From: Bacteroidales bacterium
GTDB taxonomy: Bacteria > Bacteroidota > Bacteroidia > Bacteroidales > UBA932
Direction: 5' to 3'
DNA length: 43,875 bases
Assembly (NCBI GenBank): GCA_017614715.1
Contig: JAGABI010000028.1
Span: forward strand, 1-43,875
Shown here: piece after piece, positions 22,792-32,130 of the stretch
How positions within the stretch are numbered: position 1 is the stretch's first letter
Layout of the letters: each line of letters opens with the position of its first letter
Made by a program: the position numbers and the translations under genes
The notes under the pieces: generated by a model
The model's database searches: none
What the model was told of the DNA's origin: nothing
What the model saw: the letters and a program-made list of their open reading frames with translations, nothing else

Positions 22792-24621
22792 ATGTCCACA
22801 TTCCGGAGGATACTCTCGTATGCCAGGCCTTACGGCCGCTATTGGCCGGGCTATCTGGTTCTGTCGATACTTTCCGTGGTGTTCGGCATCGCCAATTATG
22901 CACTGATAGGGCCGGTGCTGGGTGTGCTGTTTGAGCCGTCAACCGTTACCGGAGTCTCCGTCATGCCGGAGTTCTCCTTCTCCGTGAAATATTTTGAGCA
23001 GATGTTCCAGTATCTGCTCGGGGCCACTATCGCAGAGAGCGGTGTGATGCGGGGGCTGCTGTTTGTGTCGCTGGCGCTCATCGCCGCCTCTTTCCTCTCC
23101 AATCTGTGCCGCTACCTCTCACAGCGGATTCTGGTGAGCATGAAGACGCGGATGATGATGAACATCCGCCGCGACCTCTTTGTAAAAATCAGTTCCCTTA
23201 ACGTCGGTTATTTCAGCGACAAGCGCAAAGGGGACATTTTGTCCAGCATCTCCAACGACGTAAACGAGGTGCAGAATACCGTGGCCAGCAGTTTCCACAT
23301 CATATTCCGCGAACCGCTGCTGGTTATAGGCTTTATGGCGATGCTGTTTTATATGTCGCCCCGGCTCACCCTGGTCTCTCTGGTGGCCATTCCGCTGTCG
23401 GCACTGGTAATCAGCCGGATAACCCATAACCTGAGGCGGGAGGCAACCATCACCCAGACCCTTATGGGGCAGATAACCAGCCGTTTTGAAGAGGCTATCT
23501 CCGGGTCGCGCATAATCAAGGCTTTCAATGCGGAAAAGTATGTGGAGCAGCAGTTCTGGAAAGACAACATACGGCACAAGCAGGTGAGCCAGGCTATTGC
23601 CAACCGGCAGGAGCTGGCGTCGCCGACGTCTGAGTTCCTGGGCATCACCGTGGCGGTGCTGGTGCTTTTTTACGGCGGCTGGCTCAACCTCCGCGGACAG
23701 CTGGGTATGAGCTGGCCCGCATTCGTGGTCTATATCGGCTTCTACTGGAGGGTGCTGGAGCCCGCCAAGGCTATCGCTGCAGCGTATGCAAGCATCCGCA
23801 AGGGACTGGTATCCGGGAACCGCATCTTTGCAATCCTGGATGCGGAGAACGGCATCAGGGAGGATGAGAATCCCCTCCCGCTGGAGAGTTTCAAAGACCG
23901 GATAGAGTTCGACGACGTCACTTTTGATTATGGCGACGGGGCTGTGCTGAAGCACATCAGTTTCACCATCCCCAAGGGGAAGACGGTGGCTGTAGTGGGT
24001 CCTTCCGGGGCGGGAAAATCTACCCTGGCCGACCTTCTGGCCCGCTTCTGGGATGTGACAGAGGGGTCCATCCGCATAGACGGGGTGGATATCCGCCGCT
24101 ACCGTATCGGGGACCTCATGCGCCAGTTTGGCGTGGTTACCCAGGAGGCCATCCTTTTTAACGATACTGTTTATAACAACATATCCTTCGGCATGGAGGG
24201 CCTGGACGAGAGTGCCGTTGTGGCGGCGGCCAAGGTGGCCAATGCCGACGAGTTCATCTCCGCCATGCCGCAGGGATACCGCACAAATATAGGTGACCGC
24301 GGCCAGCGTCTTTCCGGCGGACAGCGGCAACGCATCTCCATTGCCCGTGCGGTGCTCAAGAATCCGCCGGTGCTGATTCTGGACGAGGCCACGAGTGCCC
24401 TTGACACCGAGAGCGAGCGCCTGGTGCAGGATGCCCTGACCCGCCTGATGCAGAACCGTACCTCGCTGGTCATTGCCCACCGGCTTTCCACCATACAGCA
24501 TGCCGATGAGATAATCGTTCTCCAGGATGGCGAGATTGTTGAGAAGGGTACCCACAAGGACCTTATGGCCTCAGGTGGCCTCTATTCCCATCTCTGCTCA
24601 CTGCAATCGGTATCACAATAG
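22792..24621 (+). CDS. ABC exporter, MsbA-like (membrane-ATPase fusion)
   Basis: 609 residues from the ATG at 22792 (MSTFRRILSYARPYGRYW); the longer frame starts inside the hairpin. Six hydrophobic segments in residues ~20-310 form the type I exporter membrane domain, followed by an ATPase domain with Walker A GPSGAGKST, Q-loop VTQEAILFND, signature LSGGQRQR, Walker B LILDEATSALD and the H-loop AHRLS. It acts as a homodimer in the inner membrane; lipid A core or another lipid is the usual substrate for this type, but that is not proven here. It begins the overlapping plus-strand run. Confidence 0.88.
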   Translation: MSTFRRILSYARPYGRYWPGYLVLSILSVVFGIANYALIGPVLGVLFEPSTVTGVSVMPEFSFSVKYFEQMFQYLLGATIAESGVMRGLLFVSLALIAASFLSNLCRYLSQRILVSMKTRMMMNIRRDLFVKISSLNVGYFSDKRKGDILSSISNDVNEVQNTVASSFHIIFREPLLVIGFMAMLFYMSPRLTLVSLVAIPLSALVISRITHNLRREATITQTLMGQITSRFEEAISGSRIIKAFNAEKYVEQQFWKDNIRHKQVSQAIANRQELASPTSEFLGITVAVLVLFYGGWLNLRGQLGMSWPAFVVYIGFYWRVLEPAKAIAAAYASIRKGLVSGNRIFAILDAENGIREDENPLPLESFKDRIEFDDVTFDYGDGAVLKHISFTIPKGKTVAVVGPSGAGKSTLADLLARFWDVTEGSIRIDGVDIRRYRIGDLMRQFGVVTQEAILFNDTVYNNISFGMEGLDESAVVAAAKVANADEFISAMPQGYRTNIGDRGQRLSGGQRQRISIARAVLKNPPVLILDEATSALDTESERLVQDALTRLMQNRTSLVIAHRLSTIQHADEIIVLQDGEIVEKGTHKDLMASGGLYSHLCSLQSVSQ

Positions 24622-24627
24622 AATGAC

Positions 24628-26262
24628 ATGGAGCCAAGATCGCTGAATAAAATGCTCGAAACGAGTATCCGTAACAACTGGGAGCGTCCCGCGCTCTCAA
24701 ATTGCGACGGTGAAACGCTCCTTTATAAGGATGTGGCGCGATACATCGGCATGCTCCAGCGCTTTTTTGTGCGTGCAGGAATCGGTCGCGGCGATAAGAT
24801 TGCCATTTGTTCCCGCAATCAGGCTCGCTGGGGGGTGGCTTTTATGTCTGTCCTCTCATCCGGCGCCGTTCCGGTGCCTATCCTGCAGGATTTCCGTGCC
24901 GGCGGCATCCATTACCTGGTGAATCATTGTGACGCCACTATCCTGTTTGCCGGGGCTACCATACTGGAGACGCTTAACCCGTCGGTAATGCCCAACTTGA
25001 AGGCAATTGTGAGGCTGGAAGACTTTGCCGTGGTTTTCGCTGCAGAGGAGCATCTAAAGGAGCCCCTTGCAGAAGCTGCTGACGATGATTGGTTCGGCCC
25101 CGCCGACCTTGATTTTTACATAGATTCTCCAGACGATCTGGCAATCATCAACTATACATCGGGTACCAGCGGCTTTGCCAAGGGGGTTATGCTGCCCTAC
25201 CGCTCGCTGGTGAAGAACGTGGAACTTATGGAGCGCACAGCCCCCGGCTTGAACTGCTGCTCTAACGTGGTTTCAATGCTTCCCACGGCCCACATGTACG
25301 GCCTGATGATGGACCTGATATTTGAAATGACCGTGGGGGCACATGTCCATTTCCTGATGCGTCCCCCCAGCCCGATAGTGATTCGGGAGACGTTCTCCGC
25401 CATCCGCCCCGATATTGTGATGACTGTGCCGCTGGTGGTGGAGAAGATTGTCCGCAGGGTGATCCAGACCCTTGACTGCCCGCTTGATGCAGGAAGCCTC
25501 ACACCGCAGATGCGCAAGCAGGCCTGTGAGATGCTCACGGAGACTTTTGGCGGGAATTTCTCTGAAGTGGTGGTGGGCGGAGCGCCGCTCAACCGCGAAG
25601 TGGAGGATTTCCTGCTGGCAATCGGGTTCAGATATACAGTCGGGAGCGGAATGACAGAGTGCGGGCCGCTGGTGTCGCTCTCCCAGTGGGATAAGACCAA
25701 GCCGCATACCTGCGGCAAGCGGGCCTTCTACAACGAGATCCGGATTGATTCGCCGGACCCTGAAAAGATTCCGGGAGAGGTGTATATCCGCGGCGGAAAT
25801 GTGTTCCTGGGCTATTATAAGATGCCCCGTGAGTCGGCTGAGGTTTTCAGCGGCGAGGGGTGGTTCCGTACCGGCGATATCGGCACTCTTGATTCTGAGG
25901 GGTTCCTCTCCCTGAAAGGGCGCTGCAAGAGCATGATTCTCACATCTGCCGGGCAGAACATATACCCGGAAGAGATAGAGAGCAGCATAAACAATCTGCC
26001 GTACGTCCAGGAGTCGCTGGTGGTATCTGTCAAGAACCAGCTGGTGGCGCTGATTTACCCCGACCAGGAGATGGTGGCCAGTGACGGGATGTCCGAGGCA
26101 GACGTTTACCAGACGCTCAAATCGGAGATCCGTGCCCTTAACGGTGAACTTCCCACCTATTGCGCCATCTCCCGCATAGAGATTTTCCCGGAAGAATTTG
26201 AAAAAACACCCAAAAACAGTATAAAACGCTATCTTTATGACAGAGAAACAAAAACAATTTGA
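24628..26262 (+). CDS. AMP-forming acyl-CoA synthetase-like ligase
   Basis: 544 residues of the ANL superfamily. The AMP-binding P-loop YTSGTSGFAKGV is at ~178-189, then VVVGGAPLNREVEDFL, GSGMTECGPLVS, the GWFRTGDIG hinge region and KGRCKSMILTSAGQNIYPEEIE; a C-terminal Lys in KTPKNSIKRYLY matches the adenylation lysine. It activates a fatty or related acid as acyl-AMP, then probably to CoA. The start 6 nt after the ABC exporter suggests a shared role in lipid handling, which is inference. Confidence 0.85.
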   Translation: MEPRSLNKMLETSIRNNWERPALSNCDGETLLYKDVARYIGMLQRFFVRAGIGRGDKIAICSRNQARWGVAFMSVLSSGAVPVPILQDFRAGGIHYLVNHCDATILFAGATILETLNPSVMPNLKAIVRLEDFAVVFAAEEHLKEPLAEAADDDWFGPADLDFYIDSPDDLAIINYTSGTSGFAKGVMLPYRSLVKNVELMERTAPGLNCCSNVVSMLPTAHMYGLMMDLIFEMTVGAHVHFLMRPPSPIVIRETFSAIRPDIVMTVPLVVEKIVRRVIQTLDCPLDAGSLTPQMRKQACEMLTETFGGNFSEVVVGGAPLNREVEDFLLAIGFRYTVGSGMTECGPLVSLSQWDKTKPHTCGKRAFYNEIRIDSPDPEKIPGEVYIRGGNVFLGYYKMPRESAEVFSGEGWFRTGDIGTLDSEGFLSLKGRCKSMILTSAGQNIYPEEIESSINNLPYVQESLVVSVKNQLVALIYPDQEMVASDGMSEADVYQTLKSEIRALNGELPTYCAISRIEIFPEEFEKTPKNSIKRYLYDRETKTI

Positions 26263-26650
26263 CCGCAGTTACCTTGACATGGCCGAGATATGGTCGCACA
26301 ACTCGTATTGCCAGCGCCGTCAGGTAGGGGCGCTTATTGTCAAAGACAGGATGATTATCTCTGACGGTTACAACGGCACCCCACGCGGGTTTGAGAATGT
26401 TTGTGAAGAGGACGGCGTAACCAAGCCGTATGTGCTGCACGCAGAGGCTAATGCCATCACCAAGGTGGCTATGAGTAACAACAGCAGCGAGGGGGCGACC
26501 CTCTATGTCACCGATTCTCCCTGTATGGAGTGCGCCAAATTGATTATACAGAGCGGCATAACCCGGGTGGTTTATCGCCGGGAGTATCGTATCACAGATG
26601 GAATAGACCTTCTCCGCAGGGCTGGTATAGAGGTTTGCAAATATGAATGA
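26237..26650 (+). CDS. Deoxycytidylate deaminase / ComEB-like
   Basis: 137 residues of the cytidine/deoxycytidylate deaminase fold. The zinc site is complete: HAEANAI supplies His and the catalytic Glu, and SPCMECAKLI supplies the two Cys. The N-terminal half has SYCQRRQVGALIVKDRMIISDGYNGTPRGF, which is characteristic of dCMP deaminases. It supplies dUMP for thymidylate synthesis. The start overlaps the ligase gene by 26 nt. Confidence 0.9.
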   Translation: MTEKQKQFDRSYLDMAEIWSHNSYCQRRQVGALIVKDRMIISDGYNGTPRGFENVCEEDGVTKPYVLHAEANAITKVAMSNNSSEGATLYVTDSPCMECAKLIIQSGITRVVYRREYRITDGIDLLRRAGIEVCKYE

Positions 26651-28259
26651 GAATACTTTCAATAAGGTGATCCGCCCAATGCTGTGGGTGATCACAATTG
26701 CCCTTGCGGCAGGAATCGTGCTTAAGGCGCTCCCTTCTTCGTGCAGCAAAAAGGTCGATGTCAACTCTGTCGATTCAGACTGGTCCAAACTGATGCTGGT
26801 GCTGGAGAGCGTGGACGAGAATTATGTTGATGATATAGACCATAAGAAGGTCATGGAGGATATCATCCCCGACGTGATGCGTGAACTCGACCCCCATTCC
26901 GTATATCTCCCGCCCGAGGAACTTAAAGAGGCGGAGGAGTCGCTCTCGGGCGGCTTTGAGGGGATCGGCATCCAGTTCAACGTGCCCAACGACACCATCG
27001 TGGTGAATTCCGTGATCACCGGAGGCCCTTCCGAGAAGGCGGGGCTCAGGGTGGGCGACCGGGTGATAAAGGTGGATGACAGGGTGGTCGCCGGGGTCAG
27101 TATGCCCCAGGACACAATGGTTTCACTGATGCGCGGCCGCAAGGGCACCAAGGTGATAATCAGCATCTTGCGTCACGGCTCAGACGAATTGATACCTTTT
27201 ACCATTACCCGCGACAAGATTCCGGTGAACAGCGTGGACGTATCGTACATGCTAAACGACACCACCGGCTATATCAAACTCAGCAAGTTTGCCCGCACCA
27301 CCTATTCTGAATTTGCCAAGGCGCTGGATAAACTCCACGGGCAGGGGATGAAGCGCTTGGTGTTTGACCTGCGCGACAACAGCGGCGGCTATCTGGACCA
27401 GGCGATGCTGCTGGCCAACGAGTTCCTGGAGAAGGGGCAGATGATTGTCTATATGGAGGGTAAGGCGCGTCCCCGCACCGACCTTAAGGCAGACGGCCGC
27501 GGCCGCAACAAGGATATGGACATCGCGGTGCTTATCAATTCCGGGAGTGCTTCTGCCAGCGAGATTTTTGCCGGAGCCATCCAGGACAACGACCGGGGCA
27601 CAATTTACGGTGTCCGTTCGTTTGGCAAGGGACTGGTGCAGGAACCGGTGTATTTCTCTGACGGATCGGGCATAAGGCTTACCGTGGCCCGTTATTACAC
27701 CCCCTCCGGACGGTGCATACAGAAGCCCTACAGCGACGATTATGAGCTTGAGATATACGAGCGCTACGCCAGCGGCGAGATGTTCTCTGCCGACAGCATC
27801 AAACTCGAGAATGAAACCAAATACACGACTGCCGGCGGCCGTACGGTTTATGGCGGCGGCGGCATTGTTCCCGATGTCTTTGTGCCGGTAGATACAGTTG
27901 GCGTGACCGACTTCTATGTGGAGTGCAACCGCCTTGGCCTGCAGATAAAATACGCTTCCGAGGTGCTTGATTCCCACGCTGCGGAGGTGGCCGCATCGCG
28001 CGATATGCGCACCTTTGACCGGTTTGTAGACGGAATCGGCCTGGAGAACGGCTTCCTGCAGTTTGCCCGGCAGAACAATGTCGTGCCCAAGGATGGGGAG
28101 TGGGAGCGCTCCAGGGAGTATATTCTCACTCAGGTCAGGGCGCTGATAGCCCGCTACACCCCTATGGGAGACGAGGCGTTCTACCCGATATACCAGCAGA
28201 CAGACAGACTCATACAGATTGCAGTAAATAATGAAGCTTACGACACCGGTATCGATTGA
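26643..28259 (+). CDS. S41-family C-terminal processing protease
   Basis: 538 residues. One N-terminal hydrophobic segment (~10-27) anchors or exports it to the periplasm. A PDZ domain at ~95-175 includes FEGIGIQFNV and GPSEKAGLRVGD. The peptidase core follows with LRDNSGGYLDQA, the serine motif NSGSASASEIFAGA and the lysine in SFGKGLVQEP. It degrades or trims envelope proteins from the C-terminal end. The last ~130 residues are helical and unassigned. It overlaps the deaminase gene by 8 nt. Confidence 0.92.
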   Translation: MNENTFNKVIRPMLWVITIALAAGIVLKALPSSCSKKVDVNSVDSDWSKLMLVLESVDENYVDDIDHKKVMEDIIPDVMRELDPHSVYLPPEELKEAEESLSGGFEGIGIQFNVPNDTIVVNSVITGGPSEKAGLRVGDRVIKVDDRVVAGVSMPQDTMVSLMRGRKGTKVIISILRHGSDELIPFTITRDKIPVNSVDVSYMLNDTTGYIKLSKFARTTYSEFAKALDKLHGQGMKRLVFDLRDNSGGYLDQAMLLANEFLEKGQMIVYMEGKARPRTDLKADGRGRNKDMDIAVLINSGSASASEIFAGAIQDNDRGTIYGVRSFGKGLVQEPVYFSDGSGIRLTVARYYTPSGRCIQKPYSDDYELEIYERYASGEMFSADSIKLENETKYTTAGGRTVYGGGGIVPDVFVPVDTVGVTDFYVECNRLGLQIKYASEVLDSHAAEVAASRDMRTFDRFVDGIGLENGFLQFARQNNVVPKDGEWERSREYILTQVRALIARYTPMGDEAFYPIYQQTDRLIQIAVNNEAYDTGID

Positions 28260-29088
28260 GCCGCTGGAGAGGCCTCTCGGCTTTGACAGCAAGTTCCTCT
28301 TCGCAGGGTCGTGCTTTGCCGATTCGGTGGGCGCCATAATGCAGGAGGCTGGCTTCTCCGCGACCCTCAACCCCTTTGGCGTGTTGTACAATCCTGCATC
28401 CATTGCGCAGTCTTTCAATCGGTTGGCTTCCCGCGAGCCGTTCACCGGAGCGGATGTGGTTTTTCACGACGGGCTCTACACCTCTTTCTGGCATCACAGC
28501 CGTTTTTCGCGCTCTACTGAGGAGGAATTCCTGACCGATGCCAACGGTGCCCTGGCGGCTGCGGCCGATGCTTTTTCCGCCGCCGACGTGTGCGTTGTAA
28601 CCCTCGGCACCAGCTGGGTGTTCCGCCATCTGGGGCGGGATATGATTGTATCCAACTGCCATAAGATTCCGGCTGCCGAGTTCCGACGCGAGCGTCTCTC
28701 GGTGGAGCAAAGCGTAGATTACCTGGCGCCCATAATAGCCGCCAATCCCCGGAAGCTCTGGATTTTCACCGTAAGTCCAATCCGTCACATGGCCGATGGT
28801 GCACACGGCAACCAGATAAGCAAGGCTTCGCTGCTGCTGGCTGTGGAGCAGCTGCGGGAGCGCTTCCCCAATGTGGAGTATTTCCCCGCTTACGAGATAA
28901 TGATGGACGAATTGCGCGACTACCGCTTCTACGAGGAGAATCTCACCCATCCCAGCCATCAGGCGGTGGAGTATATCTTTGACTGTTTCAGCCAGTTTGC
29001 GATTGACTCTTCATGCAGCGATGCCATTGCGCAGAACCGCAAGGCGGCCAAGGCTTCCCGCCACCGCAAATTCCAATTTGGTAATTAG
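28231..29088 (+). CDS. GSCFA-domain protein
   Basis: 285 residues, almost all the GSCFA family domain, a relative of SGNH-type hydrolases. The name-giving motif [11 protein letters not shown] lies at ~23-33, followed by [36 protein letters not shown] and the closing [10 protein letters not shown]. The S, H and D candidates for hydrolase chemistry are therefore present, but no substrate is known for the family. The start overlaps the protease gene by 29 nt and the end carries the -33 element of the asnS promoter. Confidence 0.9.
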   Translation: MKLTTPVSIEPLERPLGFDSKFLFAGSCFADSVGAIMQEAGFSATLNPFGVLYNPASIAQSFNRLASREPFTGADVVFHDGLYTSFWHHSRFSRSTEEEFLTDANGALAAAADAFSAADVCVVTLGTSWVFRHLGRDMIVSNCHKIPAAEFRRERLSVEQSVDYLAPIIAANPRKLWIFTVSPIRHMADGAHGNQISKASLLLAVEQLRERFPNVEYFPAYEIMMDELRDYRFYEENLTHPSHQAVEYIFDCFSQFAIDSSCSDAIAQNRKAAKASRHRKFQFGN

Positions 29089-29108
29089 TGGCCAAACGAG
29101 TAAATTTG
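29078..29108 (+). promoter_or_regulatory. asnS promoter
   Basis: TTG (29078-29080, in the last codons of the GSCFA gene), 20-nt spacer, TAAATTTG (29101-29108), exact consensus. The ATG at 29133 is 24 nt downstream. Confidence 0.8.
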
Positions 29109-29132
29109 AGGTTTGTAAAAAATCGAAGTAAT

Positions 29133-30524
29133 ATGGAACGTAAGAAAGTAGCTCAGTTGTTGAAAGCAGCGCCGGGACAGCAGGTGCTCGCAAAAGGTTG
29201 GGTCCGCACCAAGCGCGGCAATAAGAATGTGGCGTTCATCGCCCTCAACGACGGCTCTACAATAAATAACATCCAGGTCGTTTGCGACCTGGCAAAGTTT
29301 GAAGAAGACCTGATGAAGCGCATCACCACCGGCGCCTGCCTGGCGGTGAAGGGCGACTTGGTGGCTTCCCAGGGCAGTGGTCAGGCTGTAGAGATACAGG
29401 CCACCGACATAGAGATTTACGGCGAATGCGATGCCACATATCCTCTTCAGAAGAAGGGTCACAGCATGGAGTTCCTGCGGGAAATCGCCCACCTGCGCCC
29501 CCGCACCAACACCTTCGGGGCAGTGCTCCGCATCCGTCACAACATGGCCTTCGCCATTCACAACTTCTTCAACAGCAAGGGTTTCTATTATCTCCATACC
29601 CCGCTGATTACCGCGGCTGATGCCGAGGGTGCCGGCGCCATGTTCCAGGTTACCACACTGGATGTGGACAACCCGCCCCGCACAGAAGACGGCAAGGTAG
29701 ATTACACCAAGGATTTCTTCGGCCGCCTCACTTCGCTCACCGTTTCCGGCCAGCTGGAGGGTGAACTCGGCGCCACGGCACTGGGCGAGATTTACACCTT
29801 TGGCCCCACTTTCCGTGCAGAGAACAGCAACACTCCGCGCCACCTTGCAGAATTCTGGATGATTGAGCCCGAGATGGCCTTCTACGACATCAAGGACAAT
29901 ATGGACCTGGCGGAGGAGTTTATCAAATATCTGGTTCAGTATGCCCTGGACCACTGCCTGGACGATATCACCTTCCTGAACAACATGTTTGACAAGGAGT
30001 TGCTGGAGCGCCTGCGCGGTGTGCTCAAGGAAGATTTTGTCCGCCTGACTTATACCGAGGGCATCGAAATCCTTGAGAAAGCCGTTGCAGACGGAGTCAA
30101 ATTTGAGTATCCCGTGGGCTGGGGCATTGACCTGCAGAGCGAGCACGAGCGCTATCTGGTGGAGAAGCACTTCTGCAAACCGGTTATCTTGACCGATTAT
30201 CCCAAGGATATCAAGGCTTTCTACATGAAACAGAACGAGGATGGCCGCACGGTGCGCGCAATGGACGTGCTCTTCCCCAAGATTGGCGAAATTATAGGCG
30301 GCAGCGAGCGTGAGGCATCGTTTGAGAAACTAAACGCCCGCATAGACGAGCTGGGCATGAGCCACCGTACCCTGGAGTGGTATCTGGACACCCGTCGCTT
30401 CGGCAGCTGCCCCCACAGCGGCTTTGGCCTGGGATTTGAACGTCTGCTGATGTTTGTGACCGGCATGGCCAATATCCGCGACGTGATACCTTTCCCCAGA
30501 ACACCTAACAACGCAGAATTCTAA
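29133..30524 (+). CDS. asnS: Asparaginyl-tRNA synthetase
   Basis: 463 residues from the ATG at 29133; the longer frame starts at GTG 29088 ahead of the promoter and is rejected. An OB-fold anticodon-binding domain (~15-110, [15 protein letters not shown]) is followed by the class II core with motif 2 in [19 protein letters not shown] and motif 3 in [16 protein letters not shown]. It charges tRNA-Asn; a tRNA-Asn(GTT) gene lies at 43607-43680 in this window. It has its own promoter. Confidence 0.97.
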   Translation: MERKKVAQLLKAAPGQQVLAKGWVRTKRGNKNVAFIALNDGSTINNIQVVCDLAKFEEDLMKRITTGACLAVKGDLVASQGSGQAVEIQATDIEIYGECDATYPLQKKGHSMEFLREIAHLRPRTNTFGAVLRIRHNMAFAIHNFFNSKGFYYLHTPLITAADAEGAGAMFQVTTLDVDNPPRTEDGKVDYTKDFFGRLTSLTVSGQLEGELGATALGEIYTFGPTFRAENSNTPRHLAEFWMIEPEMAFYDIKDNMDLAEEFIKYLVQYALDHCLDDITFLNNMFDKELLERLRGVLKEDFVRLTYTEGIEILEKAVADGVKFEYPVGWGIDLQSEHERYLVEKHFCKPVILTDYPKDIKAFYMKQNEDGRTVRAMDVLFPKIGEIIGGSEREASFEKLNARIDELGMSHRTLEWYLDTRRFGSCPHSGFGLGFERLLMFVTGMANIRDVIPFPRTPNNAEF

Positions 30525-30538
30525 ATCGTCAGATTAAT

Positions 30539-31168
30539 ATGTTAATCATCGGCATAGCAGGGGGTAGCGGCAGCGGAAAATCGACCGTGGTCCGCAGGCT
30601 GCAGGAGGTCTTCAAAGACCGCATTGTGGTAATTCCGCAGGACTCTTACTACAAAGACCTAAGCTATCTGAGCGAGGAGGAGAAGGAGGTCTATAACTTT
30701 GACCACCCCAACTCTATCGACTTTGACCTGCTTTGCCACCAGCTGGAGCAGATAAAGCACGGCCATGCAATAGAGCAGCCGGTGTATTCATATATCACCT
30801 GCGGCCGCAGTAAGACGGAGACGGTGCATGTAGAGCCTGCCGACATAATCATAGTGGAGGGTATCCTCATCTTCACCTGCCAGAAGCTGCGCAAGCAGAT
30901 GGACATTAAGGTGTATGTTGATGCCGACGATGATGACCGCCTCTCCCGCATCATGGTCCGCGACATTGCCGAGCGCGGCAAGGACGTGAACTCCGTGATA
31001 CAGCGCTACAACGACTCTGTGAAGCCGATGCACCTGCAGTTTATCGCCCCCAGCAAGCGTTACGCCGATATTATCGTGCCGCAGGGCGGGCACAACCATG
31101 TGGCTATCAACATATTGCTGGCCACTATAGAGAAAGCCTTGAACGACAAGACCTGGCTTAAGAAGTAA
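30539..31168 (+). CDS. udk: Uridine kinase
   Basis: 209 residues, standard length. The P-loop GIAGGSGSGKST lies at ~5-16, the PQDSYYKD and FDHPNSIDFDLL nucleoside-binding motifs follow, and the VEGILIF strand and RIMVRDIAERG lid are present. It phosphorylates uridine and cytidine in pyrimidine salvage. The gap to asnS is 14 nt. Confidence 0.94.
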   Translation: MLIIGIAGGSGSGKSTVVRRLQEVFKDRIVVIPQDSYYKDLSYLSEEEKEVYNFDHPNSIDFDLLCHQLEQIKHGHAIEQPVYSYITCGRSKTETVHVEPADIIIVEGILIFTCQKLRKQMDIKVYVDADDDDRLSRIMVRDIAERGKDVNSVIQRYNDSVKPMHLQFIAPSKRYADIIVPQGGHNHVAINILLATIEKALNDKTWLKK

Positions 31169-31896
31169 TGCAAGAAAACCCTTCAGAACGCCGCAAAGAG
31201 AATCGGATTGGACTCTACACGACTATTATCTTCCACCTTGTCGTGTTGATTTTCCTGCTGATTTATTCCATTGGTGCGAGCATAAAGAAGGAGAGCAGTT
31301 TCATTCTGGACTTCACGCAGCAGGAGAAGCAGGAACTCATCAAGCAGCAGGAAGAACTCAAAGAGTTTAAGGACCGTGTGAGCAAGGAACTGGATGCCAT
31401 GATTGCAGCCGCTCCGACCCCCACCGTGCGTAACGCCGTTGTGGATGCCAATGCCATCAAGGCGCGTGCAGAGCGGGAGGCCCTTGGCCGCAGCGTTGAG
31501 GAGGCCCTGGCCGCCAACCGCCGCAAGGCGCTGGAGGCAGAGGAAGATGAGGTTGCAACCGAAGATAATCCCGATGCCGGCGGCGGAGAAGAGGAGGGCG
31601 AGGCTCACGAATACAGCGGCCCGTCGGTACTCTCATACGACCTGGAGGGGCGTAAGGCGGTTCACCTTCCAATTCCTGCATACAAAGGTTTCGGCGGCGG
31701 TGACGTAGCTGTTGCAATCTATGTGAACCGCAGCGGCCGCGTTATCAAGGCTCAGGTTATCGAGTCAGCATCATCCAAAGATAAGTCGCTCTGGCAGTGG
31801 GCAGAAAAGGCCGCTCTGCGCAGCAAGTTCAATCGCAGCGACTCCGCCCCCGATCCCCAGAAAGGCAGCATCGTCTACCGCTTCATCGCACAGTAG
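31168..31896 (+). CDS. TonB-like energy-transducer family protein
   Basis: 242 residues. A short cytoplasmic N-terminus is followed by one membrane helix (~17-36) with a TonB/TolA arrangement, then a charged coiled-coil-like stretch (~45-150), an acidic patch, and a C-terminal domain (~165-242) with VAIYVNRSGRVIKAQVIES and a WAEKAALRSKFN segment typical of TonB C-terminal folds. It would sit in the inner membrane and reach into the periplasm. The start codon shares a base with the udk stop (TAATG). No exbB or exbD is nearby. Confidence 0.7.
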   Translation: MQENPSERRKENRIGLYTTIIFHLVVLIFLLIYSIGASIKKESSFILDFTQQEKQELIKQQEELKEFKDRVSKELDAMIAAAPTPTVRNAVVDANAIKARAEREALGRSVEEALAANRRKALEAEEDEVATEDNPDAGGGEEEGEAHEYSGPSVLSYDLEGRKAVHLPIPAYKGFGGGDVAVAIYVNRSGRVIKAQVIESASSKDKSLWQWAEKAALRSKFNRSDSAPDPQKGSIVYRFIAQ

Positions 31897-31931
31897 TACT
31901 GGGTTGCTGCCACGCTCCGGGCAGAGTCTTC

Positions 31932-32104
31932 GCTTGAAAGGGTTTGTTGCTAAGTCTCGTTCGGCTCCCCTCCATTCAAAAACGCCTATGCTCGGGGACT
32001 CGCTGCGCTCAGACATCCCTCGCATAGCCGGCGTGTTTTCGATGCGGGCTGCCTCGCAAGCTCGTCAACGCCTCACTCCGACAACCGCACAAACCCTTTC
32101 AAGC
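31932..32104. mobile_element. MITE-like inverted-repeat element (~173 bp)
   Basis: The ends are a perfect 16-bp inverted repeat GCTTGAAAGGGTTTGT (31932-31947) and ACAAACCCTTTCAAGC (32089-32104). Inside is a second hairpin with CTATGC (31986-31991) pairing with GCATAG near 32022-32027. No protein-coding potential is seen. It fills the spacer between two convergent genes and may also act as a bidirectional terminator. Whether it is mobile is inferred from the layout only. Confidence 0.5.
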
Positions 32105-32130
32105 TACGGATATTTCTGCCCGTCGCAGTT

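Noticed and set aside
29088-29132. N-terminal extension of asnS from GTG 29088
   Set aside because: It would include the -7 box of the asnS promoter, and the family starts near MERKKVAQ.
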